Positions 7,210-17,164 of a stretch of 64,000 bases of DNA are shown piece after piece; position 1 is the stretch's first letter, and every line of letters begins with the position of its first letter. Under the pieces are notes generated by a model, which was given only the letters and a program-made list of their open reading frames with translations, searched no databases and was not told the DNA's origin. The DNA lies in contig NZ_CP074371.1 in NCBI RefSeq assembly GCF_018362975.1, positions 1,612,001 through 1,676,000 of the forward strand, in the 5' to 3' direction. A program made the position numbers and the translations under genes. Origin of the DNA: Nocardia tengchongensis. GTDB lineage: Bacteria; Actinomycetota; Actinomycetes; Mycobacteriales; Mycobacteriaceae.

Positions 7210-9639
7210 GTGGCTCTGTACCGGAAGTACCGACCGGCAACGTTCGCTGAAGTGGTGGGTCAGGAGCACGTCACCGATCCGCTGAGTACGGCGCTCGACA
7301 CCGGGCGGATCAGTCATGCCTACCTGTTCTCGGGACCGCGCGGATGCGGCAAGACCTCTTCGGCGCGCATCCTGGCGCGCTCGCTGAACTGTGTGGAGGG
7401 ACCGACCTCCACGCCCTGCGGCGTCTGCTCCTCCTGCGTCGCGCTCGGGCCCGGCGGCTCCGGCAACCTCGACGTCATCGAACTCGACGCCGCCAGCCAC
7501 GGCGGTGTGGACGACACCCGCGAACTGCGCGACCGCGCCTTCTACGCGCCGGCCGAGTCCCGGTACCGCGTCTTCATCGTCGACGAGGCGCACATGGTCA
7601 CCACGGCGGGCTTCAACGCCCTGCTCAAGATCGTGGAAGAGCCGCCCGCCCACCTGATCTTCGTCTTCGCCACCACCGAGCCGGAGAAGGTGCTGCCGAC
7701 CATCCGCTCGCGCACGCACCACTATCCCTTCCGGCTGCTTCCGCCCGCCACCATGCGCGGGCTGCTCGGCAAGATCTGCGAGCAGGAGCACGTGCAGGTC
7801 GAAGAATCGGTGTACCCCTTGGTGATTCGCGCCGGCGGCGGTTCCCCGCGTGACAGCCTCAGCGTGCTGGACCAGCTGCTGGCGGGCGCGGGCGCCGAGG
7901 GCGTCACCTATCCGCGCGCGGTGTCCCTGCTCGGGGTCACCGATGTCGCCCTGATCGACGACGCCGTCGAGGCGCTCGCCACCGCCGACGGGGCCGCCCT
8001 GTTCGGTGCCATCGACCGCGTGGTGGAGGCCGGTCACGATCCCCGCCGCTTCGCCACCGACCTGCTCGAACGCCTCCGCGACCTGATCCTGCTGCGCGCC
8101 GTTCCCGACGCCACCGACCGCAACCTGGTCACCGGCCCGGGCGACGTCATCGCCCGTATGCGCGCCCAGGCCGACAGCCTCGGCCCCGCCACCCTGGCCC
8201 GTCACGCCGAACTCCTGCACGAGGGCCTCGGTGACATGCGCGGCGCCACCAACCCGCGCCTGCTGCTCGAGGTCATCGCCGCCCGCATGCTGCTTCCCGC
8301 GGCCTCCGACGCCGAAACCGCCACGCTCCAGCGCCTCGAACTTCTCGAGCGCCGAATCGCGACCGGTGCGATCCCTTCCGCTCCGCAGCAGGGCCAGTCC
8401 GCCGCCCCGCAGTCCGCCGCGCCCGCCGCCCCGGCGGCCGGAGCCGGCAACGCTCGCCGTGGAGCCGCGGCCCTGGCCGCCCTGCGTGCCGAAAAGTCCG
8501 GCGCCCCTGAGCCTTCCGCCGCCACAGTGCCTGTCACCGCGCCCGATCCGGTTGCCGAAGTCGCGACGACGCAGACCGCGCCCGTCGCTCCCGGCGCCAC
8601 CGCGGTGCGCCCGCCCGAGCTCGGTCCGGTGAACGCCGTACCGCAGACTCCGCCGGCTCCGGTAGTGGAAAGCCCTGCGCCGCAGCCGGTTCAGGCCGTC
8701 GTGGAGGCGACTCCCGAGCCGGACCCGGTCGAATCCGTTGCGCCGGTCGCCGAACCGCTCGCGCCCGAGCCGCCGGTGCCGGCTCCCGCGCCGGTCGTCG
8801 AGCCGGAGCCGGTTCCCGCGCCCGATCCCGTCGCTGTGGCCGCACCCGCGCCCGAACCGGTCGAGATCGCGGCACCGGTGGTCGGCGGGCCCGCGGGCGA
8901 CGATGTGCTGCAGCAGGTCGAGGAAGCCTGGGCGGATATTCGGGCCAAGGTGCGGGAGTTCGGGGCCGCGGTGCATGCGCTGTTGTCCGGGGCGAGTGTG
9001 GCTCGGGTCGAGGGGGAGACGATCGTCCTCGCCCATCAGCACGCGCCGCTGGCGCAGCGGTTGTCGCAGCCGCAGTATCTGGAGGCCGTGCAGTCGGCCG
9101 TCAAGGCGGTGCTCGGGCGTGAGCACGGGGTGAAGTGGGAAGTCGGGGGTGCGGGGTCGGGTGGCGGCGCCGCCAAGTCCGCGGCGGGCAAGGCTCCCGC
9201 GAGCGCGCCCGCGGAACCGAAGAAGGCGGCGCAGAAGTTCTCGCGGCCGAGTCAGGCCAAGGCGGCCGCGGCTCCGGTCGTCGAGGCGGCTCCCTCGACC
9301 GGCTGGGGGAGTGTCGCGGCGCCCGCGCCGGCCGCCGCGGCGCCCGCGGATCCGGGTCCGGCGGGCGGGGATTCGTCCGCCGCCGAGAGTGCCCGGTTCG
9401 CACCCCCGGAGGACGATATTCCGCTGCCCGACGGGCCGGACCTTCCGGATGATCCGGGGCTGGGTGACTACTCGCCGGTAGGTTATGACGGCGTCCCACC
9501 TGCTACTACGCCGGAGGAGGAGCGGGAGATGCTGGAGGAGTCGGCCAAGCCGGTGCCTCCGGAAGAGCGCCGCGACCCGGATGAGGTGGCCCTAGCCCTT
9601 TTGGTGTCGGAGTTGGGCGCCACACCTCTGGAGGGTTGA
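7210..9639 (+). CDS. dnaX: DNA polymerase III gamma/tau subunit
   Basis: 809 residues from GTG 7210 (MALYRKYRPATFAEVVGQ, the standard DnaX N-terminus). Clamp-loader AAA+ core: Walker A GPRGCGKT at 42-49, zinc-ligand cysteines C61, C70, C73 and C76, Walker B with VDEAH, and sensor-1 region ATTEPEKV. Residues beyond about 400 form a long Ala/Pro/Val/Glu-rich linker, with a tau-like C-terminal region after about 560. It loads the sliding clamp and ties leading- and lagging-strand polymerases together. I see no obvious slippery-sequence frameshift that would make a separate gamma form. Confidence 0.97.
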   Translation: MALYRKYRPATFAEVVGQEHVTDPLSTALDTGRISHAYLFSGPRGCGKTSSARILARSLNCVEGPTSTPCGVCSSCVALGPGGSGNLDVIELDAASHGGVDDTRELRDRAFYAPAESRYRVFIVDEAHMVTTAGFNALLKIVEEPPAHLIFVFATTEPEKVLPTIRSRTHHYPFRLLPPATMRGLLGKICEQEHVQVEESVYPLVIRAGGGSPRDSLSVLDQLLAGAGAEGVTYPRAVSLLGVTDVALIDDAVEALATADGAALFGAIDRVVEAGHDPRRFATDLLERLRDLILLRAVPDATDRNLVTGPGDVIARMRAQADSLGPATLARHAELLHEGLGDMRGATNPRLLLEVIAARMLLPAASDAETATLQRLELLERRIATGAIPSAPQQGQSAAPQSAAPAAPAAGAGNARRGAAALAALRAEKSGAPEPSAATVPVTAPDPVAEVATTQTAPVAPGATAVRPPELGPVNAVPQTPPAPVVESPAPQPVQAVVEATPEPDPVESVAPVAEPLAPEPPVPAPAPVVEPEPVPAPDPVAVAAPAPEPVEIAAPVVGGPAGDDVLQQVEEAWADIRAKVREFGAAVHALLSGASVARVEGETIVLAHQHAPLAQRLSQPQYLEAVQSAVKAVLGREHGVKWEVGGAGSGGGAAKSAAGKAPASAPAEPKKAAQKFSRPSQAKAAAAPVVEAAPSTGWGSVAAPAPAAAAPADPGPAGGDSSAAESARFAPPEDDIPLPDGPDLPDDPGLGDYSPVGYDGVPPATTPEEEREMLEESAKPVPPEERRDPDEVALALLVSELGATPLEG

Positions 9640-9896
9640 CAGTTCCCTCGGGTGCCAACTTAAGTTAACCGGAGTTCGCATAGTTCGGTACTATGATCGG
9701 GTGGCCGTGAGTATCGGTTTCGCGAGGTTCTAAGGTATGCCCAGGCGTACGGGTTACCGGAGCGTCAACAAACCGGCTCGGGACGTTGTTTGTACAGCGT
9801 CAAAGGCGATCGGTCGTGGGGCCGGTCGGCGAGGTATGGCTACGGCACGGCCCGCACAACGCGGTGACGGCGCACCCAAGAGAGGAAAACTCCGAT
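9640..9896. promoter_or_regulatory. fadA-fadB promoter region
   Basis: The 257-bp gap before fadA holds a possible sigma-A promoter: TTAACC (9665-9670), an 18-bp spacer and TACTAT (9689-9694). The palindrome AACTTAAGTT (9657-9666) abuts the -35 box and could be an operator for a fatty-acid regulator (inference). This would leave a long untranslated leader of about 200 bases. Confidence 0.4.
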
Positions 9897-11108
9897 ATGA
9901 CCACAGAGGCCTACATTTACGAGGCCATCCGCACCCCGCGCGGCAAGAACCGCGGGGGGTCGCTGCACTCGGTCAAGCCGATCGACCTGACCACCGGTCT
10001 GGTCCAGGAGCTGCGGAAGCGCTTCCCGAACCTGGACGAGGCTCGCATCTCGGACATCATCCTGGGTGTCGTCTCGCCGGTCGGTGACCAGGGCGCGGAC
10101 ATCGCCCGCACCACCGTGCTCACCGCGGGCCTGCCCGACACCGTCGGCGGCTTCCAGATCAACCGCTTCTGCGCCTCGGGCCTCGAGGCCGTCAACCTGG
10201 CCGCCCAGAAGGTGCGCTCGGGCTTCGACGACCTGGTCATCGCCGGTGGCGTCGAGTCCATGTCCCGCGTGCCGATGGGCTCCGACGGCGGCGCCATGTT
10301 CATGGACCCGAAGACCAGCTACGAGAGCTACATTGTCCCGCAGGGCATTTCGGCCGACCTGATCGCCACCATCGAGGGCTTCACCCGCGATGACGTCGAC
10401 GCCTACGCCGTGCGCTCGCAGGACCTGGCCGCCAACGCCTGGAAGAACGGCTACTTCGCCAACTCCGTCGTCCCGGTCAAGGACCTGAACGGTCTGACCG
10501 TGCTGGACAACGACGAGCACATGCGTCCCGGCACCACCGCCGCCGACCTCGGCAAGCTGAACCCGGCCTTCGCCGGCATCGGCGAGATGGGCGGCTTCGA
10601 CGCGGTGGCCATGCAGCGCTACCACTTCGTCGAGTCCATCAACCACGTGCACCACGGTGGTAACTCCTCGGGCATCGTCGACGGCGCCGCCATGGTGCTG
10701 ATCGGTTCCGAAGAGGCCGGCGCCGCGTCGGGTCTGACCCCGCGCGCCCGCATCGTGGCCACCGGCACCTCCGGCGCCGACGCCACCATCATGCTCACCG
10801 GTCCGACCCCGGCCGCCGAGAAGGCGCTGGCCAAGGCCGGTCTGAAGCGCGAGGACATCGATCTCTACGAGATCAACGAGGCCTTCGCCTCCGTCGTCCT
10901 GAAGTTCCAGAAGGACCTGCAGATCCCGGACGAGAAGCTGAACGTCAACGGCGGCGCGATCGCCATGGGTCACCCGCTGGGCGCGACCGGCGCGATGATC
11001 ACCGGCACCGTGGTCGACGAGCTGCACCGTCGCAACGCCCGCTACGGCCTGATCACCCTGTGCATCGGCGGCGGCATGGGTGTCGCCACCATCATCGAGC
11101 GCGTCTGA
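9897..11108 (+). CDS. fadA: Acetyl-CoA acyltransferase (thiolase), beta subunit of the beta-oxidation complex
   Basis: 403 residues from ATG 9897, preceded by AGAGGAAAAC. It carries out the last step of fatty-acid beta-oxidation, splitting 3-ketoacyl-CoA with CoA. The thiolase catalytic set is present: nucleophile C92 in [12 protein letters not shown]359 in [11 protein letters not shown] and C389 in LCIGGGMG. fadB follows after 38 bp on the same strand, as in mycobacteria, where FadA (Rv0859) and FadB (Rv0860) form the trifunctional enzyme. The two proteins therefore very likely work as one complex in the cytoplasm. Confidence 0.95.
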   Translation: MTTEAYIYEAIRTPRGKNRGGSLHSVKPIDLTTGLVQELRKRFPNLDEARISDIILGVVSPVGDQGADIARTTVLTAGLPDTVGGFQINRFCASGLEAVNLAAQKVRSGFDDLVIAGGVESMSRVPMGSDGGAMFMDPKTSYESYIVPQGISADLIATIEGFTRDDVDAYAVRSQDLAANAWKNGYFANSVVPVKDLNGLTVLDNDEHMRPGTTAADLGKLNPAFAGIGEMGGFDAVAMQRYHFVESINHVHHGGNSSGIVDGAAMVLIGSEEAGAASGLTPRARIVATGTSGADATIMLTGPTPAAEKALAKAGLKREDIDLYEINEAFASVVLKFQKDLQIPDEKLNVNGGAIAMGHPLGATGAMITGTVVDELHRRNARYGLITLCIGGGMGVATIIERV

Positions 11109-11146
11109 CGCCCACCGACTTTTTCTCAAGGGAGACACGAAAGACT

Positions 11147-13300
11147 ATGACCGAGAACATGATCGGCTGGGAAAAGGACGCCGACGGCATCGTCGTGCTG
11201 ACCATGGACGACCCCAACCAGGGCGCCAACACCATGAACCAGCTCTACAAGGACTCGATGAAGGCGACCGTCGATCGCCTGGAGGCCGAGAAGGACGACA
11301 TCACCGGTGTCGTCATCACCTCCGCGAAGAAGACCTTCTTCGCCGGCGGCGACCTCAAGAACATGATGAAGACCACGCCCGAGGACGCGGCCTCCATCAT
11401 GGAAGAGCTCACCACCATCAAGGGTGACCTGCGCCGTCTGGAGAAGCTGGGCAAGCCGGTCGTCTCCGCGATCAACGGCGCTGCCCTGGGCGGCGGCCTG
11501 GAGATCACCCTGGCCACCCACTACCGCATCGCCGCCGATGTGAAGGGCGTGCAGCTGGGTCTGCCCGAGGTCTCCCTCGGCCTGCTCCCGGCCGGTGGCG
11601 GCGTCACCCGCATCACCCGCATGCTGGGCATCGCCAACGGCCTGATGGGCGTGCTGCTGCAGGGCCAGAAGTTCACCCCGGCCAAGGCCAAGGCCACCGG
11701 CCTGATCAACGAGGTCGTCGGCTCGATCGAGGAGCTGGTCCCGGCCGCCAAGGCGTGGATCAAGGCCAACCCGGACAAGGGCGTGCAGCCCTGGGACGTC
11801 AAGGGTTACAAGATCCCGGGCGGCACCCCGTCCACCCCGGCGCTGGCCGCCAACCTCCCGGCCTTCCCGGCCAACCTGCGCAAGCAGCTCAAGGGCCAGA
11901 ACATGCCGGCCCCGCAGGCCATCATGGCCGCCGCGGTCGAGGGCGCGCAGGTCGATTTCGACACCGCGTCGATCATCGAGTCCCGCTACTTCGTGTCCCT
12001 GCTGACCGGCCCGGTCGCCAAGAACATGATCCAGGCGTTCTTCTTCGACCTGTCGCACATCAACAACGGCGGTTCGCGTCCCAAGGACGTGCCGAAGCGT
12101 GAGATCAAGAAGGTCGGCGTGATCGGCGCGGGCATGATGGGCGCGGGCATCGCGTACGTCACCGCCAAGGCCGGCATCGACGTCGTCCTCAAGGACGTCA
12201 CCATCGAGGCCGCGAACAAGGGCAAGGACTACTCGGTCAAGCTCGAGGAGAAGGCGCTCTCGCGCGGCAAGACCACCGAGGAGAAGTCGAAGACCCTCCT
12301 GGACCGCATCAAGCCGACCGCCGACCCGGCCGACTTCGCGGGCGTGGACTTCGTCATCGAGGCCGTGTTCGAGAACCCGGAGCTCAAGGCGAAGGTCTTC
12401 GGCGAGATCGAGGACATCGTGGACGCCGACGCGCTGCTCGGCTCCAACACCTCGACCCTGCCGATCACCCTGCTGGCCAACGGCGTGAAGCGGGCCGAGG
12501 ACTTCATCGGCATCCACTTCTTCTCCCCGGTCGACAAGATGCCGCTGGTCGAGATCATCAAGGGCGAGAAGACCTCCGACGAGGCGCTGGCCCGGGTGTA
12601 CGACTACACCCTCGCGATCCGCAAGACCCCGATCGTGGTGAACGACTCGCGTGGCTTCTACACCTCGCGCGTAATCGGCAAGTTCATCAACGAGGCCATC
12701 ATGATGCTCGGTGAGGGCGTCGACCCGCAGACCATCGAGCAGGCCGGTCTGCAGGCGGGCTACCCGGCGGCGCCGCTGAAGCTGTCGGACGAGCTGAACT
12801 TCACCACCATGCAGAAGATCTACAAGGAGACCGCCGAGGCCCTGCTGGCCTCCGGTGGCGAGATCGACGCCGCCTCCGGCGCGACCGCGCAGATCCTGAA
12901 CAAGATGGTGGACGAGTTCGACCGCAAGGGTAAGGCCGGCGGCGCGGGCTTCTACGACTACACCGATGGCAAGGCCACCGGTATCTGGTCGGAGCTGCGT
13001 TCCACCTTCGGCACCTCGACCACCCTCCCCGAGGGCGTCACCCTGCAGGATCTCAAGGACCGCATGCTGTTCGCGGAGGCCATCGAGACCCAGAAGTGCT
13101 TCGACGAGAACGTGCTGACCTCGACCGCCGACGCCAACATCGGCTCGATCTTCGGCATCGGTTTCCCGGCCTGGACCGGTGGTACCCACCAGTTCATCGT
13201 CGGCTACCCGGGCGGACAGGAAGCCTTCGTGGCCCGCGCCGACGAGCTGGCCGCCAAGTTCGGCAGCCGCTTCGAGGTTCCGGCTTCGCTGCGCAAGTAG
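11147..13300 (+). CDS. fadB: 3-hydroxyacyl-CoA dehydrogenase / enoyl-CoA hydratase, alpha subunit
   Basis: 717 residues from ATG 11147, with GGGAG upstream. N-terminal crotonase domain (about 1-300) has the oxyanion and catalytic region INGAALGGGLEITLATHYR and the second glutamate in GLPEVSLGLLP. An NAD-binding Rossmann fold follows (GVIGAGMMGAGIA, about residue 327), then the dehydrogenase body with GIHFFSPVDKMPLVEII and two C-terminal helical domains. It hydrates enoyl-CoA and oxidises 3-hydroxyacyl-CoA, passing product to FadA. Length and order fit the FadB alpha subunit of the trifunctional enzyme. Confidence 0.95.
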   Translation: MTENMIGWEKDADGIVVLTMDDPNQGANTMNQLYKDSMKATVDRLEAEKDDITGVVITSAKKTFFAGGDLKNMMKTTPEDAASIMEELTTIKGDLRRLEKLGKPVVSAINGAALGGGLEITLATHYRIAADVKGVQLGLPEVSLGLLPAGGGVTRITRMLGIANGLMGVLLQGQKFTPAKAKATGLINEVVGSIEELVPAAKAWIKANPDKGVQPWDVKGYKIPGGTPSTPALAANLPAFPANLRKQLKGQNMPAPQAIMAAAVEGAQVDFDTASIIESRYFVSLLTGPVAKNMIQAFFFDLSHINNGGSRPKDVPKREIKKVGVIGAGMMGAGIAYVTAKAGIDVVLKDVTIEAANKGKDYSVKLEEKALSRGKTTEEKSKTLLDRIKPTADPADFAGVDFVIEAVFENPELKAKVFGEIEDIVDADALLGSNTSTLPITLLANGVKRAEDFIGIHFFSPVDKMPLVEIIKGEKTSDEALARVYDYTLAIRKTPIVVNDSRGFYTSRVIGKFINEAIMMLGEGVDPQTIEQAGLQAGYPAAPLKLSDELNFTTMQKIYKETAEALLASGGEIDAASGATAQILNKMVDEFDRKGKAGGAGFYDYTDGKATGIWSELRSTFGTSTTLPEGVTLQDLKDRMLFAEAIETQKCFDENVLTSTADANIGSIFGIGFPAWTGGTHQFIVGYPGGQEAFVARADELAAKFGSRFEVPASLRK

Positions 13301-13350
13301 TACCGGCGCGCGAGCGCTGAATCGATCGGCGTGCGAGCGCTGAAACACCC

Positions 13351-13380
13351 GACCCGGGTCGCGAATACGCGGCCCGGGTC
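13351..13380. terminator. Hairpin terminator after fadB
   Basis: GACCCGGG + TCGCG, loop AATA, CGCGG + CCCGGGTC form a 13-bp stem (one T-G pair) at 13351-13380, 50 bp beyond the fadB stop and before pknK. No T-run follows, as is usual for GC-rich actinomycetes. Confidence 0.65.
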
Positions 13381-13507
13381 GCGTGTTCTACAGGTATGGG
13401 AGCAGGAGCGGGCGCGAGACCGAAAAGGGTCCACATGCCCGAGCGGTCCGCGCTACGTTGAATGTGCGGGTAGAACACCGGAAGCAGCCCAGGTCGAGGT
13501 GGTCGAG

Positions 13508-16500
13508 ATGAACTCACAGGCGCGCCCGGATGGCTCGCGGCGTGAGCAGACCTCTCCCGAAAACTCCACGCAGGCATATCTTCCCGTGAACCTCGACGAC
13601 GAACTGGAGGCCATGGGCCTGTTCGACGCGGAGGAGATCGGGCGGGGCGGCTTCGGGGTGGTGTATCGCTGTGCCCAGCGCGCCCTGGACCGGGTGGTGG
13701 CGGTCAAGGTGCTGTCCGCGGAGATCGACGACGAGAGCCGGGAGCGGTTCCTGCGCGAGGAACACGCAATGGGACGGCTGTCGGGGCATCCGAACATCGT
13801 GGACATCCTCCAGGTGGACGTGACTCCGACCGGGCGGCCTTTCATCGTGATGCCGTACGCCACCCGCGGCTCCCTCGAGCAGGTGGTGCGCGACAGCGGG
13901 CCGCTGTCCTGGGCGGATTCGCTGCGGGTGGGCGTGAAACTGGCCGGGGCCATCGAGACCGCGCACCGCGCCGAGGTGCTGCACCGGGACGTGAAACCCG
14001 CGAATGTGCTGTTGAGCCGGTACGGGGAGCCGCAGCTCACCGACTTCGGAATCGCGCGGATTCCGGGCGGTTTCCGCACGTCCACGAGTTTGATCACCGG
14101 GTCGCCCGCGTTCACCGCGCCCGAGGTGCTCAAAGGGGATGAGCCGACGGTCCGTTCGGACGTGTACGGGCTCGGGTCCACCCTGTTCGCGCTGCTGACC
14201 GGCCATGCCGCCTTCGAGCGGCAGGCGGGGGAGAAGATCGTGGCGCAGTTCCTGCGGATCACCAGTCAGCCGGTCCCGGACCTGCGGGAGCTGGAGATTC
14301 CGGCGGATGTGGCCGCGGCCATCGAGGCGGCCATGTCGCCGGAGCCGGGTGATCGGCCCGCCAGCGCGGTGGAGTTCGGTGAGCTGCTGCGCGCGGTGCA
14401 GGGTGATCACGGTCAGATGCCGGACGAGATGGCCCTGATCGACGGCTCGGAACCCGGTGTGGACGGCGCCGATCCGGCCACCGGCTACACCACCCGGCGG
14501 ACGCGCCCCGTGGTCAGCGCGCCGCGCACCCGTTCGCTGACGCTGCGCCCGACCGGTAATCCGAGTGCGGTGTTCGGGACCGGCAATACACTGCCGCCCA
14601 CGGCCACAACGAAATTCCGTCCGCCGATCCCGGCGCGCGAGCCGATCGCCCGGCCCCGGCTGCTGGATCCGCTGCGCGCGGGCGGCCGCCGCCGGTTGGC
14701 GGTGATCCACGGCCCGGCCGGGTTCGGCAAGAGCACGGTGGCCGCGCAATGGTGTGCCGAGCTCACCGATCGCGGGGTGGCGACGGCCTGGATCGGGATC
14801 GACCGCGACGACGACAACGAGGTGTGGCTGCTGGCCCACATCATCGCCGCGATTCGCAAGGTGCGTCCGGAGATCGGCGCGGGGCTCGAGCAGTTGCTGG
14901 AGGAGCGGCCCGCGGAGGCGGTGCCGTACGCGGTGTCGGCGCTCATCGACGAGGTGCAGGCCAGTGCGAGCCCGGTGGTCGTGGTGGTGGACGACTGGCA
15001 TCGGATCACCGATGCCGGGGCGCAGCGCGTGATGGCGTCGCTGCTCGACAATTGTTCGCACGAACTGCGTTTCGTGATCACCAGCCGGGAGCGGGCGGGG
15101 CTGCCGTTGAGCCGCCTGCAGGTGGCCGACGAGCTGGTCGAGATCCGGTCGGGGCAGTTGCGGCTGACCGCGGCCGAGACCCGGCAGATCCTGGTCGATC
15201 GCCTCGAATTGGAGTTGACCGATCGTCAGGTCGAGCAGATCCATGCCGCCACCGACGGCTGGCCGGCGGCGATCCAGCTGGCGGGATTGTCGTTACGGGC
15301 GGCCGATCACGACGTGGATCGGCTGATCGCCGGACTGTCGGCGACAACCAGGCGATCCGGGAGTATCTCGCGGAGAACGTGCTGGGCACCATCGAGCCGC
15401 GGATGCTCGAATTCCTCGGCGCCATAGCGATTCCCGAGCGGGTGAACGCCTCGCTGGCCGAGGCGCTATCGGGGGCGAAGGATGCCGCCGACCTGCTCGA
15501 TCAGGCCGAGCGGCGGGAACTGTTCGTGCATCGGGTGCCCGACGATCCGAGCTGGTACCGGATGCAGCCGATGGTGGCCGAGCACCTGCGGTCCCGGCTG
15601 GACCGGGCACAGCCGGGGCAGTTGAAGAAGTTGCACGGCAAAGCTTCTCGCTGGTTCGCCGAGCACAATCTGATCAAGCAGTCGGTGGATCACGCGCTGG
15701 CGGCCACCGATCTGAAGTACGCGCTGGATCTGGTCGAGAAGGGCGGCATGGACCTGATCGACAGTTCCCGGCTGGCGACCCTGTTCGGCACGGTGTCGAA
15801 ACTGCCGGTGCAGCAGGTGGCTTCGCGGTCCAAACTGCTGATGGCGCTGGCCCGCGCGAATGTGAATCTGCAGCAGTCCGGGGCGGCTCGGACCGCGCTG
15901 GGCCGATTGTCGAACATGCTGGCGCGCAGCGGGACCGACGATACCGAGGCGGTGAATCAGCGTTGCCAGGCGGCGGTGCTGGCGGCGGCCGACCAGGTGG
16001 CGCGGGACCGCACCGAGGGTGTGCTCGACAAGATCACCGAATGCCTGAAGCTGTCCGACGACCTCCCGGCCTGGACGGTGTCCACGGCCGCGAATCTGGC
16101 GTCGTTCGTGCGGCTCTGCGATTTCGACTTCGAGGGGGCGCGGACCATGCAGGACTGGGCCGCGCCGTTCCACGCGCGCTCGGCCGATCCGCTGGGTGCG
16201 GTGTTCGGCCTGTGCGCCCGGGGCGACGCCGCCTACGAGCAGCTCGATATCGCTACCGCCACACAGTGTTTCGAGCAGGCCTGGCAGACCGCCCGGGACC
16301 GGGCCGGTTCCCGTTCGCACGCGGTGCGGGTCGCGGCGGCGCTGCTGGGTGAGGTGGCCTACCGCCGCGGGGATCTCGACAGCGCGGAGCGACTGCTGGA
16401 TCAGAGCCACGAATTGACCGCCCGCGTCGGCCCGGTGGATTTCCTGGTCACCATTTTCGTGTGCGGCGCGCGGGTGAAAGCCGTTCGCGGCGACCTGGAG

Positions 16501-17088
16501 ACGGCCGCGGCCCGCCTGGACGAGGGCGCGCGCATCGCCGCCGACCGCAAGCTGCCCCGGCTGGCCGCGCAGGTCCGGGCCGAGCGGCTGCGCCTGGGCC
16601 TGCCCGGCGACTCACTCACCGCGGGCCTGGTCACCGATCCGATGGCGCGCATCCCGCGGCACGCGACCGGCGCGGCGGTGCTGACCGCCGAGGCCGAGGA
16701 GATCGCCACCATCCGCGCCCTGCTGGCCCGGCACTATCGCGGTGATGATCGCGCCACCGACGATCTGGCCCCGCTGGGCACCGACGACACCGTCGTGAAA
16801 CGGGCTCGTGCCCTGCACTCCCGCATCCGGGAACAGCAACGTCCCCGGGCCGAACTGGATTCGGCGCTGCTGCTGTCCGAATGCCTGTCCGCGGCGGGCT
16901 GGCTGGGCGAGTCGATCGCGGTTCTCACGCCGGTGGTGATCCGCTGCGCGGAGCTGCGCTGGTCGCGGCCGCTGCTCGACGCTGGTCCCGGCGTGCTGAA
17001 CATCCTGCGGACGCTGCGGCACGAGATGCCGCTGGGTTCCGGGGCCGAGCAGGAGGGTCCGCGCCGTTTCCTGGAGTCGCTGCTGTAG
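13508..17088 (+). CDS. pknK: PknK-type serine/threonine kinase with STAND ATPase and TPR-like region (frameshifted as sequenced)
   Basis: One gene of about 1,193 residues split by a missing base at about 15340: the first frame reads into junk, while NQAIREYLAENVLG continues in the next frame. Restoring a G (TCGG to TCGGG) repairs it. Kinase domain: glycine loop IGRGGFGVVY at 44-53, VAVKVL, catalytic HRD at 159-161, DFG at 179-181 and activation segment TSTSLITGSPAFTAPE. A MalT-like STAND ATPase follows, with Walker A GPAGFGKS at 402-409 and Walker B VVVVDDWHR near 493, then an alpha-helical repeat half. There is no C-terminal LuxR DNA-binding domain. Layout and length match mycobacterial PknK, a soluble kinase linked to growth and stress regulation. 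Confidence 0.85.
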
Positions 17089-17164
17089 GTCCGGCCGCCT
17101 GCTGTAGGACGGGTCGCAGGGTATTCACAGCGTTTCTCGAGGAACGGCGGACACAATCGCCGTC

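Noticed and set aside
11126..13348. 740-codon open frame opposite fadB
   Set aside because: Shadow of fadB; the product is His/Arg/Gly-rich low complexity without recognisable fold.
13514..15244. 576-codon minus-strand frame opposite pknK
   Set aside because: Antisense shadow; the kinase motifs are on the plus strand.
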